Shown: piece after piece, positions 60,167 to 64,000 of the stretch
Layout: the number at the start of each line of letters is the position of its first letter
How positions within the stretch are numbered: the first letter of the stretch is position 1
Assembly: GCA_017517665.1 (NCBI GenBank)
Contig: JAFWYP010000033.1
Coordinates: forward strand, 57,511-121,510
Reading direction: 5' to 3'
DNA length: 64,000 nucleotides
DNA from: Clostridia bacterium
GTDB lineage: Bacteria; Bacillota; Clostridia; Oscillospirales; Acutalibacteraceae
Translations under genes and position numbers: made by a program
The notes under the pieces: model-generated
What the model saw: the letters and a program-made list of their open reading frames with translations, nothing else
The model's database searches: none
Told to the model about the DNA's origin: nothing

Positions 60167-60841
60167 ATGAGAATTCTGATTGCAGAAGATGAAAAGAGTC
60201 TTAACAGAATTATTGCAAAGCAGCTTAAAGCTTCGGGCTACAGCGTTGACTGTGCTTTCAACGGTGAAGAAGCCTATGATTTAATAAGTATGACCGACTA
60301 TGATGCGGCGGTTTTTGATGTTATGATGCCGAAAATCGACGGATTTTCACTTCTCGGAAAGATAAGAAATGAGGGCAACAATCTTCCTGTTTTGTTTCTT
60401 ACCGCCCGCGACAGCATTGAGGACAGGGTTGAGGGTCTCGATATCGGGGCTGACGATTATCTCGTAAAGCCTTTTGCTTTTGAAGAACTGCTTGCAAGAA
60501 TAAGAGTTCTTATCAGAAAAAACAGCGTTTCAAAATCAAACATAATCTCCGTTGCAGATCTTACGGTTAACATTTCAAGCCGTAAGGTTACAAGAAACGG
60601 AAAGGATATTTCTCTTTCCGCAAAGGAATATGAGCTTTTGCAGTATCTTGCCGTCAACAACGGTATAGTTCTCAGCAGAGAAAAAATAGAAGACCACATC
60701 TGGAACTATGATTATGAGGGCGGAACGAATGTTGTTGACGTTTATATCCGATATCTTCGCAAAAAGATTGATGAAGGATTTGACAAAAAGCTTATTCATA
60801 CCGTCAGAGGAATGGGATATGTTCTCAGGGAGGAAAAATGA
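60167..60841 (+). CDS. OmpR/PhoB-family response regulator
   Basis: 224 aa. Receiver domain (1-115) with the acidic pair in RILIAEDEKS, phospho-acceptor Asp51 in AAVFDVMMPKIDG, Thr in VLFLTARDS and Lys in YLVKPFAFEEL. C-terminal winged helix (130-224) with SLSAKEYELLQYLAVNNGIVLSRE and the recognition part DVYIRYLRKKID. Stop overlaps the kinase start (ATGA). GGAGGG ribosome site. Confidence 0.95.
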   Translation: MRILIAEDEKSLNRIIAKQLKASGYSVDCAFNGEEAYDLISMTDYDAAVFDVMMPKIDGFSLLGKIRNEGNNLPVLFLTARDSIEDRVEGLDIGADDYLVKPFAFEELLARIRVLIRKNSVSKSNIISVADLTVNISSRKVTRNGKDISLSAKEYELLQYLAVNNGIVLSREKIEDHIWNYDYEGGTNVVDVYIRYLRKKIDEGFDKKLIHTVRGMGYVLREEK

Positions 60842-62427
60842 AAAAGATTTCATTTAAAATAATAACAACGCTCTGGATAACAGTTCTGATTGCAGTTGTC
60901 TGCGGAGTCAGCGTTACCGCACTTATGCTTATAAGCAGCAAGTCAGCCGATGATAAACTGAAACAAAATTTAATCTCCACCGTTCAGAGCAATTCGGACG
61001 AAATGGAATACAGCAACGGCATTTTTGAAGTTGAAAATGATTTTGTGTATTATTCGGGAGGCGTTTACTGCGATTTGTTCACTGAAAACGGCGATTATAT
61101 CAGCGGTGAAACTCCTCATACTCTTATAGAATCGGACTCATTGGGTGAAACGGATATTGTTAAAAAAGATTTTGGCGGCGAAAATTATTATGTTTATTCC
61201 AGACTTCTGAACTTCACAAAATTTGAATATGAAATTGATGTTATGTCAGGTCAGATTATATCGTACGAAGCGGATGTAACTCCTGTTAATGAACTGAAAA
61301 CCACGCCGTATTCCGAAACAAATTTCCGCAACGGCATAAGTACAAGCGAGGCTGTTGATATTGTACTTTCTCACGCGGGGGTAAGCAGAGATAACGCAAC
61401 GATAATCGGTGTTGAAATTCCCTTGTATCAGGACAGACAGGTGTTCAAGATTGAATTCACATCGGAAAATTCTCCCTTCGGAAAAATTTATATCCGTGCA
61501 ATCTGTCCGTCGGACGATGCGGTAACGGTGTTTGATACCGTTGCGAAAAGTGCCGTTTACCTTTTGCCGTTTTTTGTGATTATTGCTGCAGTCGGTGCAT
61601 ATATCATCTCAAAGAAAACCGCTGCACCCATTGAAAAAATAACGGAATCTGCACGCGAAATTTCGACGGGCAACGACCTTTCAAAGCGCCTTGAAGTAAG
61701 CAAAGCACCCCGTGAAATCAATAATCTTGCCGACACCTTCAATGAGATGTTTGAAAGATTGCAGACATCATTTGAAAATGAAAAGCGTTTCACCTCCGAC
61801 GCATCCCACGAGCTTCGCACACCTCTTGCGGTTATAAAAGCGGAATGCGAATATGCTCTTTCGGAGAATGCCGACGACGAAGAAAGAATGCAAGCGCTTG
61901 AGTCCATAGAAGAGCAAACCGATAAAATGACTTCGCTTGTTTCATCCCTTCTTGCCGTAACGAGAGCAGAGCAGGGACAAAGCAGATTTACTCTTGAAAA
62001 AGCAAATCTCGGCGAGCTTGTTGATGAAATCTGCGGCAAATTCAAGCCGACAAAAAACATAAAATTAATAGCAGACACAGATAATAATATTGAAATCAGC
62101 CTTAATGCGTCACTTATTTCTCAACTTATTGAGAATCTTTTGTCGAATGCCGATAAATACGGTAAAGAAAACGGTATTATTAATGTTAAGCTGTATTTGG
62201 AAGGTGATAAAATCGTTTTATCTGTCAGGGATAACGGAATCGGTATAAACGAAGCTGACCTTCCGAAAATCTGGAACAGATTTTACCGTGCAGATGCTTC
62301 AAGGTCTGAAACAGAGGGCTTCGGTCTCGGACTTGCTCTTGTGAAAAAGATAGCCGAAATCCATTCGGCTGAATGCGTTGCAGAGTCTGAAATCGGTGAA
62401 TTTACCGAAATTAAAATTATTTTCTGA
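60838..62427 (+). CDS. Sensor histidine kinase with extracellular PepSY domain
   Basis: 529 aa. TM1 (about 8-30), an extracellular sensor (31-235) whose distal part is a PepSY domain (STSEAVDIVLSHAGVSRDNATIIGVEIPLYQDRQVFKIEFT, about 168-225), TM2 (about 240-260), HAMP (to about 312), HisKA with DASHELRTPLAVIK (His about 324), and HATPase_c with NLLSNADKYG, DNGIGI and GFGLGLALVKKI. Pairs with the upstream regulator. The two genes downstream encode exported PepSY proteins, suggesting sensor and outputs share a ligand or fold-mediated contact. Confidence 0.93.
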   Translation: MKKISFKIITTLWITVLIAVVCGVSVTALMLISSKSADDKLKQNLISTVQSNSDEMEYSNGIFEVENDFVYYSGGVYCDLFTENGDYISGETPHTLIESDSLGETDIVKKDFGGENYYVYSRLLNFTKFEYEIDVMSGQIISYEADVTPVNELKTTPYSETNFRNGISTSEAVDIVLSHAGVSRDNATIIGVEIPLYQDRQVFKIEFTSENSPFGKIYIRAICPSDDAVTVFDTVAKSAVYLLPFFVIIAAVGAYIISKKTAAPIEKITESAREISTGNDLSKRLEVSKAPREINNLADTFNEMFERLQTSFENEKRFTSDASHELRTPLAVIKAECEYALSENADDEERMQALESIEEQTDKMTSLVSSLLAVTRAEQGQSRFTLEKANLGELVDEICGKFKPTKNIKLIADTDNNIEISLNASLISQLIENLLSNADKYGKENGIINVKLYLEGDKIVLSVRDNGIGINEADLPKIWNRFYRADASRSETEGFGLGLALVKKIAEIHSAECVAESEIGEFTEIKIIF

Positions 62428-62471
62428 AAATTAAGTTTTTCTAATGTTCCTTTAATGTTTGCGGATTATTA

Positions 62472-62497
62472 TTTAGTCACAGTCAAGGATGACTAAA
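62472..62497. promoter_or_regulatory. Inverted repeat upstream of the PepSY genes
   Basis: TTTAGTCA (62472-62479) and TGACTAAA (62490-62497) with a 10-bp spacer, about 30 bp before the 62527 start. Candidate binding site of the adjacent response regulator. Confidence 0.4.
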
Positions 62498-62526
62498 CAA
62501 ATTCAGAAACGAAAGGAATTGATATT

Positions 62527-62889
62527 ATGAAAAAACTTATTGCTCTTTTACTTGCACTCCTCGTTGTATTTTCTCTTTCTGTATCGGCATTCGCCGCACA
62601 GCCCGAAAACCTGATTTCGGAAAAGAAGGCAAAGGAACTTGTTCTTGAACATGCAGGATATGAAGAATCGAAAGTTAAATTTTTAAAAGCAAAGCTGGAC
62701 TTTGATGACGGCAGATATGAATACGAAATCGAATTCAGAGCAGAAGGTAATCTTGAATATGATTATTCAGTCAATGCCGCAAACGGAAAAATCGTTGAAT
62801 TTGACCGTGATTACGAAGGACCCGAAAGATTTGAATATTTCAGCTTCCTTTCATTCCTCAGAAATCTTCTTGTAAGACTCTTCGGATAA
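62527..62889 (+). CDS. Secreted single-PepSY protein
   Basis: 120 aa. Sec signal peptide (KKLIALLLALLVVFSLSVSAFAAQ), one PepSY domain (ISEKKAKELVLEHAGYEESKVKFLKAKLDFDDGRYEYEIEF...YSVNAANGKIVEFD, about 29-95), then an amphipathic tail FEYFSFLSFLRNLLVRLFG. GAAAGGA ribosome site. PepSY domains are often linked to inhibition of secreted peptidases or to sensing; here a partner of the upstream kinase is a reasonable guess. Confidence 0.9.
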   Translation: MKKLIALLLALLVVFSLSVSAFAAQPENLISEKKAKELVLEHAGYEESKVKFLKAKLDFDDGRYEYEIEFRAEGNLEYDYSVNAANGKIVEFDRDYEGPERFEYFSFLSFLRNLLVRLFG

Positions 62890-62931
62890 TTTTCCTGATG
62901 CAAAAAACAATACTATGAGAGGTGAATAAAA

Positions 62932-63822
62932 ATGAAGAAAAAGATATTTACAGTTTCAGTTTCGGTGGTTTTGATTTTATCGGTTGTATTGCTTGGAGCG
63001 TGTGTAGGTGGTCAACCTATAAAAGAAGAAAATGTAAATTTAAATCAGGCGCAGGCTTCAGCGCCGTCGGTTAAAAACAGTGAAGTTGTAAGCGTTTCTC
63101 CCGATGAAGCAATAAATGTTGCGCTTAAACACGCAGGTGTAGCCAGAGAAAATGCCGTAATGTTCGGTGCTCCTTCACTTGATGAAGAAAACGGAAAACG
63201 CCATTATGAAGTTGAATTCGGATATAACGGTTTTAAATATGATTATGAAGTTGCAGTTGATGACGGTTCAATCCTGAAAGCAGAAAAGGAAGCCGAAAGA
63301 GTTAAAGTTTCTGCAAAGGAAAGTGTTTCCGCAAATTCCGAAGTTCACATAAGCAAAAATAACAACAATGGTTATATCAGTGTTGAAGCCGCAAAACAGA
63401 AGGCTCTTGACGATGCAGGTGTCAAAGCAGAAGATGCTGTATTCCTGAAAGCATACTATGATTCGAATGATATCGTTCCTCATTATGAAGTCAAATTCAA
63501 AGCAAACGGCTATGAATATGAATATGAGGTTAAGGCATCTGACGGTTCAGTTCTCGAAAAAGACGTTGATAAGGAAAGAAATTCCGGTAAAACTTCTTCT
63601 GCATCAAAGGAATATATCTCTCAAGATAAAGCAAAGTCAACAGCATTTGACCACGCTTCAGTAAAGGCGGCAGATGTGAAATTCTCAAAGGCGGAGCTTG
63701 ACCGTGACGATATGGTAGTTCACTATGATGTTGAATTTGTTGCCGGCAAATATGAATATGAATACGAAATCAATGCCGAAACAGGCAAGGTAATCGCTTT
63801 CGATAAGGAATTCAATGATTAA
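62932..63822 (+). CDS. Lipoprotein with three PepSY domains
   Basis: 296 aa. Signal peptide with lipobox VVLLGACVG (Cys about residue 24). Three PepSY repeats: SPDEAINVALKHAGVARENAVMF (about 57-125), SVEAAKQKALDDAGVKAEDAVFL (about 150-210) and SQDKAKSTAFDHASVKAADVKFS (about 225-296), each closing with a YEYEYEV-type strand and an aliphatic-D-G-S/T-G turn. Linked by Ser/Asn/Lys spacers. Anchored outside the membrane beside the PepSY kinase. GAGAGGTG ribosome site. Confidence 0.9.
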   Translation: MKKKIFTVSVSVVLILSVVLLGACVGGQPIKEENVNLNQAQASAPSVKNSEVVSVSPDEAINVALKHAGVARENAVMFGAPSLDEENGKRHYEVEFGYNGFKYDYEVAVDDGSILKAEKEAERVKVSAKESVSANSEVHISKNNNNGYISVEAAKQKALDDAGVKAEDAVFLKAYYDSNDIVPHYEVKFKANGYEYEYEVKASDGSVLEKDVDKERNSGKTSSASKEYISQDKAKSTAFDHASVKAADVKFSKAELDRDDMVVHYDVEFVAGKYEYEYEINAETGKVIAFDKEFND

Positions 63823-63845
63823 AACACTTTCGGATAAACAAAACA

Positions 63846-63878
63846 AAGGCAGGGAATAACCCCTGCCTTGATTTTATC
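63846..63878. terminator. Terminator between convergent genes
   Basis: AAGGCAGGG / CCCTGCCTT stem with T-rich sequence on both sides; ends the PepSY operon and probably the partial leftward gene. Confidence 0.8.
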
Positions 63879-63901
63879 TTATTGGTATGTGCATCGTTTT
63901 T

Positions 63902-64000
63902 TTATCGGGACAACTGAACAACCGTCTCGACTGTTGTTTCACTGTCCCAACAGATATGTGTAACATTCTCATCCCCGTCATAAAAGACGGGGAATTTGAA
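63902..64000 (-). CDS. C-terminal end of an unidentified gene (partial)
   Basis: An open frame enters from the right edge and ends at TAA (63902-63904). 32 residues are visible: FKFPVFYDGDENVTHICWDS then ETTVETVVQLSR. The mix of residues and the position just before a terminator make a real protein end likely, but too little is seen to name it. Confidence 0.5.
   Translation of the reverse strand, partial: FKFPVFYDGDENVTHICWDSETTVETVVQLSR

Overview
The window looks like a chromosomal segment of a low-to-moderate GC Firmicute of the class Clostridia, most likely a gut Oscillospiraceae/Ruminococcaceae-type anaerobe. This is inferred from Gram-positive SD sites (AGGAGG), consensus TTGACA-N17-TATAAT promoters, lipoproteins with Thr-rich linkers, a ZapA/U32 pair, an L10-leader rplJL operon, bifurcation-type flavin/Fe-S oxidoreductases and a DUF6472-like small protein. 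No rRNA, CRISPR array, plasmid or phage structural module and no intact transposase gene was seen.

Layout. 0-9 kb: 3' part of nth, a propeller-type lipoprotein, then the leftward translation block rpmG-secE-nusG-rplK-rplA / rplJ-rplL (rpoBC do not follow), and zapA with a U32 RNA-hydroxylase-like gene. 9-26.9 kb: a SurA-like lipoprotein, rpe, a MecA-like adaptor, a four-gene Rnf-like membrane cluster lacking the redox subunits, a GH13 glucanase, LCP-like and transglutaminase-like envelope proteins, a compact folate operon (folE-folP-folB-folK), a second SurA-like membrane protein, an AGCS transporter, an LRR lipoprotein, MltG-like and MFS genes. 27 kb: tRNA-Pro preceded by a broken tRNA copy. 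27.4-34 kb: a DAO-Rieske oxidoreductase, cysK, and four genes for sugar/polyol oxidation and isomerisation (two Gfo/Idh/MocA, two TIM-barrel isomerases). 33.9-34.8 kb: a transposon-like insertion carrying a secreted-protein gene that splits an older terminator. 35-43.5 kb: XRE regulator, lipoprotein, M28 and VanY-type peptidases, sugar transferase, cyclase, prfB, RING/DUF2628 protein, galU. 43.6 kb: a hairpin-module repeat. 43.8-48 kb: a three-gene NuoE/NuoF/GltD-like complex resembling the Stn transhydrogenase. 48-57 kb: a second propeller protein, a TRIC-like channel, DUF2809, tadA, a TA-flanked MITE-like element, glgP, a CPBP protease, a small unknown and a diacylglycerol-kinase-family gene. 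57.4-60 kb: tRNA-Ala followed by a structured repeat, a 51-bp palindrome with symmetric promoters, and a small accessory cluster (XRE regulator, KptA, half-KptA, DUF1810). 60-64 kb: a PepSY two-component system with two exported PepSY proteins.

How it fits together. Most of the window is housekeeping (translation, folate, envelope, glycogen, redox). The accessory signals sit next to tRNAs or terminators: the KptA/DUF1810 cassette beside tRNA-Ala, related structured elements at both tRNA loci, the cargo insertion at 33.9 kb, the MITE-like element at 51.8 kb and the three-module repeat at 43.6 kb. The strongest candidates for undescribed biology are the Rnf-like D/E/A set whose cofactor ligands appear replaced, and the palindrome-controlled KptA cassette.
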